A stretch of 9,472 nt of DNA from positions 1 to 9,472 of the forward strand of contig CAZPMT010000173.1 of the NCBI GenBank assembly GCA_964587655.1. Reading direction: 5' to 3'. This document shows positions 1 through 6,716 of the stretch, one piece after another. Origin of the DNA: CAZPMT01 sp964587655 (GTDB lineage: Bacteria > Hydrogenedentota > Hydrogenedentia > Hydrogenedentales > SLHB01). The notes beneath the pieces are model-generated. The model ran no database searches. It was not told the origin of the DNA and saw only the letters and a program-made list of their open reading frames with translations. Made by a program: the position numbers and the translations under genes. Numbering within the stretch: position 1 is the first letter of the stretch; every line of letters starts with the position of its first letter.

Positions 1-1
1 G

Positions 2-1414
2 GACGACAAGCTGGAAGAACTGCCGTTCTACAAGCCGGGCGACGACGAGCCCGAAATGCAATACATGCACGAGCGCCGGCGTGCGCTGGGCGGCTTCGTG
101 CCGCAGCGGCGCCGCCAGGCCGACGAGCAGCTCGTCGTGCCCGAACTGTCGGCGCTGCAGGCGGTGCTCGATCCCACGGCCGAGGGCCGCGAGATCTCGA
201 CCACGCAGGCCTTCGTGCGCGTGCTCACCACCCTGATCCGCGACAAGTCGCTTGGCCCGCGCGTCGTGCCCATCGTGCCCGACGAAGCGCGCACCTTCGG
301 CATGGAGGCGCTCTTTCGTCAAGTGGGGATCTACGCCCATACGGGACAGCTCTACGACCCCGTCGACGCGGAACATCTCGTTTACTACAAAGAAGCGCGC
401 GATGGCCAGATCCTCGAGGAGGGGATCACCGAAGCCGGATCGATGTCGTCGTTTATTGCGGCGGGTTCCGCCTACGCCACGCACTGCATCAACACGATTC
501 CGTTCTTCGTTTTCTATTCGATGTTCGGCATGCAGCGCATAGGCGATCTGGTGTGGGCGGCGGGCGACATGCGTTGCCGCGGCTTTCTGATTGGCGGCAC
601 ATCGGGGCGGACCACGCTCGCGGGCGAAGGACTGCAACATCAGGACGGCCACAGCCACGTCCTGGCATCGACGGTCCCAAACCTGATCGCCTACGACCCC
701 GCGTTCGCCTACGAACTCGCCGTGATCATTCGTGACGGCATCCGGAGGATGTACGAGGAACAGGAGAGCGTTTTCTACTACATCACGGTTGCGAACGAGA
801 ACTATCCGATGCCGCCCATGCCCGAGGGCGTCCGTGAGGGCATCCTGAAAGGCATGTACAAGTTCAGGGCTTCGGATCGATCGGATGCGCGTTTACGGGC
901 GCACCTGTTTGGAAGCGGCGCAATCTTAAACGAGGCGCTCAGAGCGCAACGCATCCTCGATGAACAGTACGGCGTCGCCGCGGACGTGTGGAGCGTAACC
1001 AGCTACAAGGAACTGCGGCGGGACGGGCTCGATGTCGAACGATGGAACCTGCTGCATCCCACAGTTTGTCGTGGTTTGACAAACTGTGGGGAAACGCCGC
1101 GCGTGCCCTATGTGACGCAATGTCTCGCCAAAGAGGAGGGCGTGTTCGTCGCCGTTTCGGATTACATGAAGATGCTTCCCGATTCAGTGAGCCGCTGGTT
1201 TCCGCGACCGCTCGTATCTCTTGGGACCGACGGATTCGGACGAAGCGAGTCGCGCGACGCCCTGCGGGACTTTTTCGAGGTGGATGCGCGGTTTATAACT
1301 CTTGGGGCCTTGTCGTCACTCGCGCGCGAAGGGCAGATTGACGCCGGTGTCGTTGAAAAGGCCATGAGAGACCTCGGGATTGATCCCGGCAAAGCGAATC
1401 CGATGATATCGTGA
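2..1414 (+). CDS. aceE: Pyruvate dehydrogenase E1 component, homodimeric type (5'-partial)
   Basis: This is the thiamine-diphosphate-dependent E1 subunit, which decarboxylates pyruvate and reductively acetylates the lipoyl group of E2. The reading frame is open from base 2 with no start in the window, and the first residues (DDKLEELPFYKPGDD) already match AceE, so the gene begins upstream. About 470 C-terminal residues are present, roughly the second half of the ~890-residue family. They cover the pyrimidine-binding transketolase domain and the C-terminal domain. Recognisable AceE blocks are DEARTFGMEALFRQVGIY, the catalytic-Glu region EEGITEAG, SMFGMQRIGDLVWAAGD, RGFLIGGTSGRTTL, HQDGHSH, LGTDGFGRSESRD and FFEVDARF. 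It is the homodimeric (E. coli AceE) type, not the alpha2beta2 type. An oddity is the loop normally read as HP(T/L)ETPRVPY: here nine residues (VCRGLTNCG) stand between HPT and ETPRVPY, encoded by an inverted repeat at 1058-1090. It is the first gene of an aceE-aceF-lpd operon. Confidence 0.96.
   Translation, partial: DDKLEELPFYKPGDDEPEMQYMHERRRALGGFVPQRRRQADEQLVVPELSALQAVLDPTAEGREISTTQAFVRVLTTLIRDKSLGPRVVPIVPDEARTFGMEALFRQVGIYAHTGQLYDPVDAEHLVYYKEARDGQILEEGITEAGSMSSFIAAGSAYATHCINTIPFFVFYSMFGMQRIGDLVWAAGDMRCRGFLIGGTSGRTTLAGEGLQHQDGHSHVLASTVPNLIAYDPAFAYELAVIIRDGIRRMYEEQESVFYYITVANENYPMPPMPEGVREGILKGMYKFRASDRSDARLRAHLFGSGAILNEALRAQRILDEQYGVAADVWSVTSYKELRRDGLDVERWNLLHPTVCRGLTNCGETPRVPYVTQCLAKEEGVFVAVSDYMKMLPDSVSRWFPRPLVSLGTDGFGRSESRDALRDFFEVDARFITLGALSSLAREGQIDAGVVEKAMRDLGIDPGKANPMIS
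1058..1090. repeat. Perfect 13-bp inverted repeat inside aceE
   Basis: The left arm CCCACAGTTTGTC (1058-1070) and the right arm GACAAACTGTGGG (1078-1090) are exact reverse complements around a 7-base loop (GTGGTTT). The flanking bases T1057 and G1091 do not pair, so the symmetry stops there. The repeat lies wholly inside the coding frame and encodes most of the nine residues that interrupt the conserved HPTETPRVPY loop of E1. In mRNA it would form a strong hairpin. No U-run follows, so it does not look like an intrinsic terminator. Confidence 0.9.
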
Positions 1415-1421
1415 CGAAAGC

Positions 1422-1429
1422 AGGAAGGA
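1422..1429 (+). promoter_or_regulatory. Shine-Dalgarno site of aceF
   Basis: AGGAAGGA lies 9 bases before the ATG at 1439, in the 24-bp gap after the aceE stop. It supports that start codon and indicates independent, strong translation initiation of aceF within the operon. Confidence 0.75.
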
Positions 1430-1438
1430 AGACACAAA

Positions 1439-2716
1439 ATGGCTACCGAGTTCAGACTCCCTGAACTGGGAGAGAACATCTCCTCGGGCACGGTGACGAA
1501 GATCATGATCGAGGTCGGCGACACGGTTTCCGTTGATCAGGCGGTCGTCGAGATCGAGACGGAAAAGGCCGTAATCGAGATCCCGTCGACGGTTGCCGGC
1601 GCCGTCAAGGAGATACGGGCCACGGTCGGCAAGAGCATCAACGTCGGCGACGTTGTCTTTGTAGTGGAGGGCGAATCGAAAGCCGCCGCTCCGACGAAAC
1701 CCGCCCCCGAACCTCCGCAGACGCGTCCTCCTGAGAAGCCCGAGGCCACTCCGCCGCCGACTCCTGTCGCGCCTGCGCGAGGCGCTGTTTCAGGCGGCCC
1801 AGCGCTTGCGTCGCCTAGCGTGCGGCGGCTCGCTCATGAACTCGGCGTTGACGCCGATAAGGTGCAGGGCAGCGGATCGGGCGGACGGGTATCCGCGGAG
1901 GATGTCCGTGCCTTTGCCGCGCGGCAACAAGCCGCGGCGCCCGTTGAGGCCCCGCATCGAGAAGAGCCGACGATCGCGCCGGCGGACCGCGACCGTTGGG
2001 GCGAGATCGAGCGTCAACCCATGAGCGCGATCCGGCGGAAGACCGCATTACACATGTCGAATGCTTGGCAAACCATCCCGCACGTGACGCAATTCGACAG
2101 CGCGGACATCACCGGTGTCGAGGCGTTTCGCAAGCAGTATGGACCTCGCGCGGAGGCGCGAGGCGGCCGGCTCACCGTAACGATCCTCCTGCTCAAAGTG
2201 CTGGCCGCCGCGCTGAAGAAGTTCCCGCGGTTCAACGCGAGCGTGGATATGGGAAGCCAGGAAGTCATACTCAAGAAGTACATCAACATCGGCGTTGCCG
2301 TCGATACGGAGAACGGACTTCTCGTGCCGGTCGTACGCGATGTCGATAAGAAGAGCATCCTGGACCTGTGCGTCGAGACGCCTCACCTCGCGGAAAAGGC
2401 GCGCGCCCGCAAGCTGACGCTCGATGAAATGAGCGGGGGCGCCTTCACGATCACGAACCTCGGAGGCATCGGCGGAACCGGATTCACGCCGATCATCAAC
2501 GCGCCCGAAGTCGCCATCCTCGGCGTGTCGCGATCTCGGGTCGAACCCGTGTTCGCGAACGGCTCATTTGCGCCCCGAACGATGCTGCCGCTTTCACTTT
2601 CGTATGACCATCGCGTTATAGACGGCGCGGAGGCCGCGCGTTTCCTGCGATGGGTTGTTGAGGCGCTCGAACCGCCATTTGTGCTGCTCATGGAAGACAT
2701 GGAGGCATCGAAATAG
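1439..2716 (+). CDS. aceF: Dihydrolipoyllysine acetyltransferase (pyruvate dehydrogenase E2)
   Basis: This is the core subunit of the pyruvate dehydrogenase complex. It carries the acetyl group on a swinging lipoyl arm and transfers it to CoA. The 425 residues read in order as follows. Residues 1-78 are one lipoyl domain with the lipoylated lysine K43 in EIETEKAVIEIPS. Residues 82-122 are a Pro/Ala-rich flexible linker. Residues 123-159 are the peripheral E1/E3-binding domain (SPSVRRLAHELGVD, GSGSGGRVSAEDV). A second linker follows, then residues ~195-425 form the catalytic acyltransferase domain. The active-site motif is DHRVIDGA, with catalytic H391 and D395. It has a single lipoyl domain, unlike E. 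coli AceF with three, and this is common in other bacteria. The motif and the adjacent AceE-type E1 favour acetyl- over succinyltransferase; sequence alone separates these less firmly. It lies between aceE (24 bp) and lpd (3 bp). Confidence 0.95.
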   Translation: MATEFRLPELGENISSGTVTKIMIEVGDTVSVDQAVVEIETEKAVIEIPSTVAGAVKEIRATVGKSINVGDVVFVVEGESKAAAPTKPAPEPPQTRPPEKPEATPPPTPVAPARGAVSGGPALASPSVRRLAHELGVDADKVQGSGSGGRVSAEDVRAFAARQQAAAPVEAPHREEPTIAPADRDRWGEIERQPMSAIRRKTALHMSNAWQTIPHVTQFDSADITGVEAFRKQYGPRAEARGGRLTVTILLLKVLAAALKKFPRFNASVDMGSQEVILKKYINIGVAVDTENGLLVPVVRDVDKKSILDLCVETPHLAEKARARKLTLDEMSGGAFTITNLGGIGGTGFTPIINAPEVAILGVSRSRVEPVFANGSFAPRTMLPLSLSYDHRVIDGAEAARFLRWVVEALEPPFVLLMEDMEASK

Positions 2717-2719
2717 GCC

Positions 2720-4141
2720 ATGGCTGCTGAAGCGAGGGCAACGCAGGTGGCTGTTGTCGGGGCGGGTCCCGGCGGTTACGCTGCGGCATTCATGGCCGCC
2801 GACGCTGGCCTGGAAGTAACCTTGATCGATCTCGATCCGAACCCGGGAGGCACATGCCTCTACCGCGGCTGCATTCCGTCGAAGGCGCTCTTGCACGTTG
2901 CGAAAGTGATCACGGACGCGCGCGAAGCGGAACACTATGGCATTACTTTCGCCTCGCCGGCAATCAACCTTGAAAAACTGCAACAGAGCCTTCAAGAGAT
3001 CGTCGGCAAGCTGACCGGCGGCCTCGGCCAGCTCTGCAAGGCCCGGAACATCCAGTTTGTCCAAGGCCGCGCGACTTTCGAAGACTCGTCGACGCTGAAG
3101 ATCACGAAGGATTCGGGCGAAGAAGAATTACTGCGATACAAGTATGCCATCCTGGCCACCGGTTCACGGCCCGCGATCCTCGAGAAGCTGCTCCTGGATT
3201 CGCCGCGCGTCATGAATTCAACCACGGCGCTGAAAATGAGCGACATCCCGGAGACGCTCCTGGTGGTCGGCGGCGGGTACATCGGCCTCGAACTCGGATC
3301 GGTCTACGCCACGCTCGGGACCAAGGTGACCGTGGTTGAGATGTCGCCGAATCTCTTGCCCGGCGCCGATCCGGACCTCGTGGTTCCGCTCGCGCATCGC
3401 ATGGAAACGCTGATGCACAAGATTGTCCTTAATGCCAAGGTAGCGGAGATGAAGGAGGTGAAGAACGGCATCGAGGTGGCGATGGAGGGGCCGGGCGTCG
3501 AGCAGCCCAATCAGGTGTTCGACAAGGTCCTCATCTGCATCGGCCGGAAACCCAATTCGAGCGGACTCGGACTAAGAAACACTAGGGTCGACGTGGACGA
3601 CCGCGGCTTCGTGCTCGTGGACCCGCAGCGGCGCACGGCGGATCCGAACATCTTCGCCATCGGCGACATCGTGGGGAACCCGATGCTGGCGCACAAGGCC
3701 TCGCACGAGGGGCGCGTCGCGGCGGAGGTGATCGCCGGCCACAATGTGGTCTTCGCGCCTCGGGCGATCCCCGCGGTCGTGTTTACGGATCCGGAGATCG
3801 CGTGGTGCGGGTTGACGGAAACGCAGGCCGCGAAAGAGGGGCGGGCGATCAAGATCGCGCGCTTCCCCTGGAAGGCCTCCGGTCGCGCGGCAACGCTGGA
3901 CCGCCCCGAGGGACTGACGAAGATCATCGCCGATCCCGAGACGGACGCAGTGCTCGGTGTGGGCATCGCGGGTACCGGCGCCGGCGAGTTGATCTCGGAA
4001 GCCGTGCTGGCCATCGAGATGGGAGCGCTCGCCAGCGACATCCATCTCACCATTCATCCGCACCCGACGCTCGGCGAGACGATCATGGAATCGGCCGAGA
4101 TCATCTTCGGAAGCAGCACGCACTTCTACCGGAAGCATTAG
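2720..4141 (+). CDS. lpd: Dihydrolipoamide dehydrogenase (E3)
   Basis: This FAD-dependent disulfide oxidoreductase reoxidises the dihydrolipoyl group of E2 and passes electrons to NAD+. The 473 residues match the family length. Visible parts are an N-terminal FAD-binding GAGPGGY (14-20), the redox-active disulfide in GGTCLYRGCIPSKALLH (C46, C51), an NAD-binding GGGYIGLELGSVYATLG followed by VVEMSPNLLPGAD, the second FAD contact in IFAIGDIVGNPMLAHKASHEG, and the C-terminal dimerisation domain. The last has the catalytic pair H448/E453 in HPHPTLGE. The redox loop reads LYRGC where many homologues have LNVGC. The ATG at 2720 is 3 bp after the aceF stop. GGAGG at 2701-2705 lies inside the end of aceF, at a long 14-base spacing, which suggests translational coupling. 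The stop codon TAG overlaps the stop codon of the convergent gene. Given the operon it serves the pyruvate complex, and it may be shared with other 2-oxoacid complexes. Confidence 0.96.
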   Translation: MAAEARATQVAVVGAGPGGYAAAFMAADAGLEVTLIDLDPNPGGTCLYRGCIPSKALLHVAKVITDAREAEHYGITFASPAINLEKLQQSLQEIVGKLTGGLGQLCKARNIQFVQGRATFEDSSTLKITKDSGEEELLRYKYAILATGSRPAILEKLLLDSPRVMNSTTALKMSDIPETLLVVGGGYIGLELGSVYATLGTKVTVVEMSPNLLPGADPDLVVPLAHRMETLMHKIVLNAKVAEMKEVKNGIEVAMEGPGVEQPNQVFDKVLICIGRKPNSSGLGLRNTRVDVDDRGFVLVDPQRRTADPNIFAIGDIVGNPMLAHKASHEGRVAAEVIAGHNVVFAPRAIPAVVFTDPEIAWCGLTETQAAKEGRAIKIARFPWKASGRAATLDRPEGLTKIIADPETDAVLGVGIAGTGAGELISEAVLAIEMGALASDIHLTIHPHPTLGETIMESAEIIFGSSTHFYRKH

Positions 4142-5130
4142 ATCGTGCCCGGCAGGGCGAGCGTTTCTCCGTTCAGGGCGTGAAACGCCTCGCGGATCCA
4201 CTGATAGTTCCGTTCACTCATGCCGAGACAGGCGTAATCCTCGATGTACGCGATGAAACCGCCGTTGAATGCGCCGAGCGCGTCACTGAGAAATCCTGCG
4301 TAAGCGAAGATCTCGTCGCGTGTCCCCGAAATCGCGCGCCGCTGGTGGTCCACCGAGCAGCAGAAACAGACCTTGCCGCCGAAGTCGCGCGCGAGCCGCT
4401 CAACCCCGAGCAGATCCGGTTGCAGCAGTTCTATGACGTCCACGCCGGCGTCGATCAGATCGCCGATGATCGAGTACACGTCGCCGCACGTGTGAAACCA
4501 CACCTTCTTACCCGCGCCGCGCACGCGCGCAAACTGTTCCGCGTAGCGCGCGCGAAACACGTCGCGCCACAACTCAGGTGCGATCATCAATCCGTTTTGC
4601 GTGCCCCAGTCGTCGGCGAACGCAACCGCATCGATGGGATACTGCACGGCCTGATCGATGAGTCCGTTCTCGAAGTCGAACACAATATCCAGGACACGTT
4701 CCGCGCGGCCGCGATCAGTGTAGAGGTCCATGAGCAGGTTCTCGAACCCGCGAAGGAACGTCGCCTGGTTGAACCCGGAGATGCCCACGCCGAACTTGAT
4801 GAAACGATCAGGCCACGGCGCGATCTGATCGTTCAGCGCGTCAAACCGGCCCGGGGCTTTCGGGTCGGGCGGCACATAACCCGCTACTGAATCCCAGTCC
4901 GCCAGAGGATGCGAACGAGGCTGGCCCATAGTCTTGTCGAGCGCCTCCCACACGTATCCCCACTCCGTAGCGCCCGGTTCGGAAGGAACAAAATCCCGCG
5001 CCGCGCCAAAGCCCACACCGATCGTGTCTGAGCACTCGAAATCGCGGCTGCAGTAGTTGATGGGCAGGCGAGGCGGCCCCTTGCGCTCGATCGCGGCGTA
5101 TACAATCTGTTTTCGGGTCATTTCCCGCAT
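4138..5130 (-). CDS. URO-D / corrinoid methyltransferase-like protein
   Basis: This 330-residue protein has the fold signature of the uroporphyrinogen decarboxylase superfamily. It resembles the branch that includes cobalamin/corrinoid methyltransferases (MtaA/CmuA-like) more than true HemE. Seen in the sequence are an N-terminal MTRKQIVYAAIERKGPPRLPI, close to the usual opening of these proteins, a central FADDWGTQNGLMIAPELWRDVF (171-192), and a VWFHTCGD motif with H213 and C215, the type of position that binds zinc in MtaA-like enzymes. Next comes GVDVIELLQPD, then KVCFCCSVDHQR (C255, C257, C258). HemE-specific features were not apparent. Such genes are abundant in Planctomycetota-like genomes, usually with no known substrate, so no reaction is assigned. 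The start at 5130 gives MREM; a second ATG at 5121 is equally possible, and neither has a strong ribosome-binding site. Its TAA stop overlaps the lpd TAG in opposite orientation. It diverges from the short sensor-like ORF upstream. Confidence 0.85.
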   Translation of the reverse strand: MREMTRKQIVYAAIERKGPPRLPINYCSRDFECSDTIGVGFGAARDFVPSEPGATEWGYVWEALDKTMGQPRSHPLADWDSVAGYVPPDPKAPGRFDALNDQIAPWPDRFIKFGVGISGFNQATFLRGFENLLMDLYTDRGRAERVLDIVFDFENGLIDQAVQYPIDAVAFADDWGTQNGLMIAPELWRDVFRARYAEQFARVRGAGKKVWFHTCGDVYSIIGDLIDAGVDVIELLQPDLLGVERLARDFGGKVCFCCSVDHQRRAISGTRDEIFAYAGFLSDALGAFNGGFIAYIEDYACLGMSERNYQWIREAFHALNGETLALPGTI

Positions 5131-5176
5131 GGCGCAATAGTAATAGCAAATCCGGAGCGTTCATGGAAGAGACGCG

Positions 5177-5191
5177 TTGCGTGTGACGCAA
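5177..5191. repeat. 15-bp palindrome in the divergent intergenic region
   Basis: TTGCGT (5177-5182) and ACGCAA (5186-5191) are exact reverse complements separated by GTG. The palindrome sits between the minus-strand URO-D-like gene and the plus-strand small ORF, just upstream of a -35-like hexamer. Position and odd-centred symmetry fit a transcription-factor operator, but no regulator is encoded nearby and the length is short enough for chance. Confidence 0.4.
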
Positions 5192-5198
5192 GACTCGT

Positions 5199-5227
5199 TT
5201 GCTTATTTACTCACTTGCTAGTATCAT
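5199..5227 (+). promoter_or_regulatory. Putative sigma-70-type promoter
   Basis: TTGCTT (5199-5204) and TATCAT (5222-5227) are separated by 17 bases. The -10 matches TATAAT at five of six positions and the -35 keeps TTG. It lies in an AT-rich patch that stands out from the GC-rich surroundings, upstream of the small sensor-like ORF and pointing toward it and the glycosidase gene. Downstream use is inferred from position only. Confidence 0.45.
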
Positions 5228-5259
5228 GCTGTAAGGTGAAGTCCTGATGATGGGTTCGT

Positions 5260-5583
5260 ATGGGGAGCAGTTGCGAAATTCAGATTGAAGGAATGAGAAG
5301 TCTGATGAATGACGGGGCAACAACGGGGACAAATAACGAAGGAGCAAACGGCGGCAATAGCAGCATTCGCAGAAAGCTGATGTTGATACTGGCAACAAGC
5401 CTGGCGATAATTCCAGGCGCATCCGCCGGTTTTGTGTTCATAAGGACGTCGAGCATTACGTCTGGAGAGACTGAGCGCTCGGCTCGTGATCTGGCGAATT
5501 TGCTTGCCGATGCCGTCCAAACATTTGGCCAGACCGGAGACATGACGGGCCTGTCCATTTTCCTCAAGAATGCGGGCCAGTAG
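5260..5583 (+). CDS. Short membrane protein, probably the truncated N-terminus of a sensor
   Basis: This is a 107-codon ORF that I do not recognise as a complete protein. A hydrophilic Asn/Gly/Thr-rich start (residues 16-35) is followed by IRRKL and one membrane segment at about residues 40-61. After that comes an amphipathic stretch (SGETERSARDLANLLADAVQ, then TGDMTGLSIFLKNAGQ). This order is the usual opening of membrane histidine kinases and chemoreceptor-like sensors: a short cytoplasmic tail, a membrane helix, then the first helices of an extracytoplasmic sensor domain. Everything that should follow (second membrane segment, HAMP, kinase or signalling domain) is missing, because the frame stops at 5583 just before the glycosidase gene. 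The true start may be the ATG at 5305, which has GAAGGA (5287-5292) and GAGA before it. Base composition is lower in GC than its neighbours. It could be a gene remnant, or less likely a genuine small membrane protein. Confidence 0.45.
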   Translation: MGSSCEIQIEGMRSLMNDGATTGTNNEGANGGNSSIRRKLMLILATSLAIIPGASAGFVFIRTSSITSGETERSARDLANLLADAVQTFGQTGDMTGLSIFLKNAGQ

Positions 5584-5620
5584 GGGAATTAGCCAGGAAT
5601 CTCCCGGAACGGGCTGGAAT

Positions 5621-6550
5621 ATGAATCTCACGGATCTTGCCGAGCGCTTTTCAAAATACCACGTTATCCTGGAACCGGATGAGAACACGCCGGAATGGTG
5701 GGCCGGGGCGCCGTCAGTTGTGCGGGCGCCGGATGGCGGCTTTTATCTCGCCGCGCGTATGCGCGAGGGGAAGTCGCCGCGCGGCAAGCGCGGGTATGAA
5801 GTGCGAATCCTCAAGAGCAACGACGGCATCCGCTTTGCGCCGGTGCACCGCATCACGCGCGAGGCCGCGGGCGTGCCGGGCTTCGAGCGTCCCTGCCTCG
5901 TTGTCGATCCGCAGACGGGCAAATTCAAGCTGTATGGGTGCGCGGGTCTTGAGGGAGGGTGGGCTATCCTTAAGTGGGATGATGCGGATACTCCGGAGTC
6001 GTTTGACGCACGCTCGGCCCGGCCCGTCGTGCGCGTGTCGTACCCGGATGACGGTTTTGCGCGGGTCACGGGCTACAAGGATCCCGTTGTGTTCCGGGAC
6101 CGTGACACGTGGCACATGTTCGTGATCGGCTGCGACTATATCGAGCGCATTCATCACTTCGTCAGCGATGACGGCGAGACGTGGCGCCCGAGGCCGTCGC
6201 CCGTCATGGAGAACACGGGCTGGCACAACTTCTACACGCGCCCGGCGAGCGTGCTTCCGATGACCTTTGGCTACCTGTTTGTCTACGAGGGATCGGACGT
6301 GGCGTGGCGCGACCCGGTCTACAACATCGCGACTGGCCTCGCGTACACGCCGGACTTGGAGACGTTCCACGATCTCACGCCGGATGAGCCGCTGCTAAGA
6401 AGCACTACGCCCGGCGATTACCATACGTGGCGCTATTCTCACTGGCTCCCTGTCGATGACAAAGTCTTCGTCTACTTCGAGGCCGCCCGGCCCAACAACA
6501 CAAACGAGATCCGCCTTGTCATTCTTGACGACGTGACTGGTGCGCTGTAG
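5621..6550 (+). CDS. Predicted five-bladed beta-propeller glycosidase (GH43/GH32/GH130-like)
   Basis: From the ATG at 5621 the product has 309 residues and no signal peptide, so it is probably cytoplasmic. Five spaced blocks look like the innermost strands of a five-bladed propeller: GAPSVVRAPDGGFYLAAR (29-46), FERPCLVVDPQTGKFKLY (88-105), GYKDPVVFRDRDTWHMFVIG (151-170), RPASVLPMTFGYLFVYEG (207-224) and SHWLPVDDKVFVYFEA (273-288). Candidate acidic catalytic or binding residues are E89, D154, E223 and E287. SDDGETW is the kind of turn common in these hydrolases. The fold class is fairly clear; the exact family and sugar substrate are not. The frame stays open upstream to an ATG at 5570, but that would overlap the preceding ORF and add residues without propeller character, so 5621 is preferred. 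It has a weak GGA just before it. It lies 37 bp after the sensor-like fragment and may share its promoter. It converges on fic. Confidence 0.7.
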   Translation: MNLTDLAERFSKYHVILEPDENTPEWWAGAPSVVRAPDGGFYLAARMREGKSPRGKRGYEVRILKSNDGIRFAPVHRITREAAGVPGFERPCLVVDPQTGKFKLYGCAGLEGGWAILKWDDADTPESFDARSARPVVRVSYPDDGFARVTGYKDPVVFRDRDTWHMFVIGCDYIERIHHFVSDDGETWRPRPSPVMENTGWHNFYTRPASVLPMTFGYLFVYEGSDVAWRDPVYNIATGLAYTPDLETFHDLTPDEPLLRSTTPGDYHTWRYSHWLPVDDKVFVYFEAARPNNTNEIRLVILDDVTGAL

Positions 6551-6679
6551 CTGCATGCAGGGGCCAAGGGAAGTGAGGGGACCGGCAAGACCTGCCCTTA
6601 AATCCTGTCGATTACGCATTGTTACCCGTTGGCAGTTGTCTCCGCGCGTGATATCATACGGCCAGCAGTAGCCGTCATA

Positions 6680-6716
6680 TTACCCATTTCATTACCCACT
6701 TAATTGTTCTTACCCA
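6680..6716. repeat. Three TTACCCA direct repeats around the fic stop codon
   Basis: TTACCCA occurs at 6680-6686, 6692-6698 and 6710-6716, and the near copy TTACCCG at 6621-6627. On the fic strand they read TGGGTAA. The third lies in the last codons of fic, the other two just beyond its stop. They are in frame with fic and would encode GN-type dipeptides if the stop were read through. Confidence 0.4.

Noticed and set aside
28..303. Minus-strand open frame opposite the start of aceE
   Set aside because: It lies entirely antisense to a strongly conserved gene, and its Ser/Arg-rich translation is typical of the shadow of GC-rich coding sequence.
1058..1090. Intrinsic terminator inside aceE
   Set aside because: The hairpin is strong, but it is followed by GAAACGCC rather than a T-run, and the operon continues with aceF and lpd.
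3572..4201. Minus-strand frame of 209 codons opposite lpd
   Set aside because: Antisense to the catalytic part of lpd, Arg/Asp-rich, with no motif. It is a shadow frame.
3802..4890. Long plus-strand frame (362 codons) across the lpd end and the URO-D-like gene
   Set aside because: Its first part is lpd out of frame and the rest is antisense to the URO-D-like gene. The translation has no recognisable domain and is rich in Arg/Ala/His, as in high-GC shadows.
6551..6699. Possible terminator between the glycosidase and fic
   Set aside because: Only a 10-bp palindrome (CTGCATGCAG, 6551-6560) and weak 4-5 bp stems are present, with no T-run on either strand.
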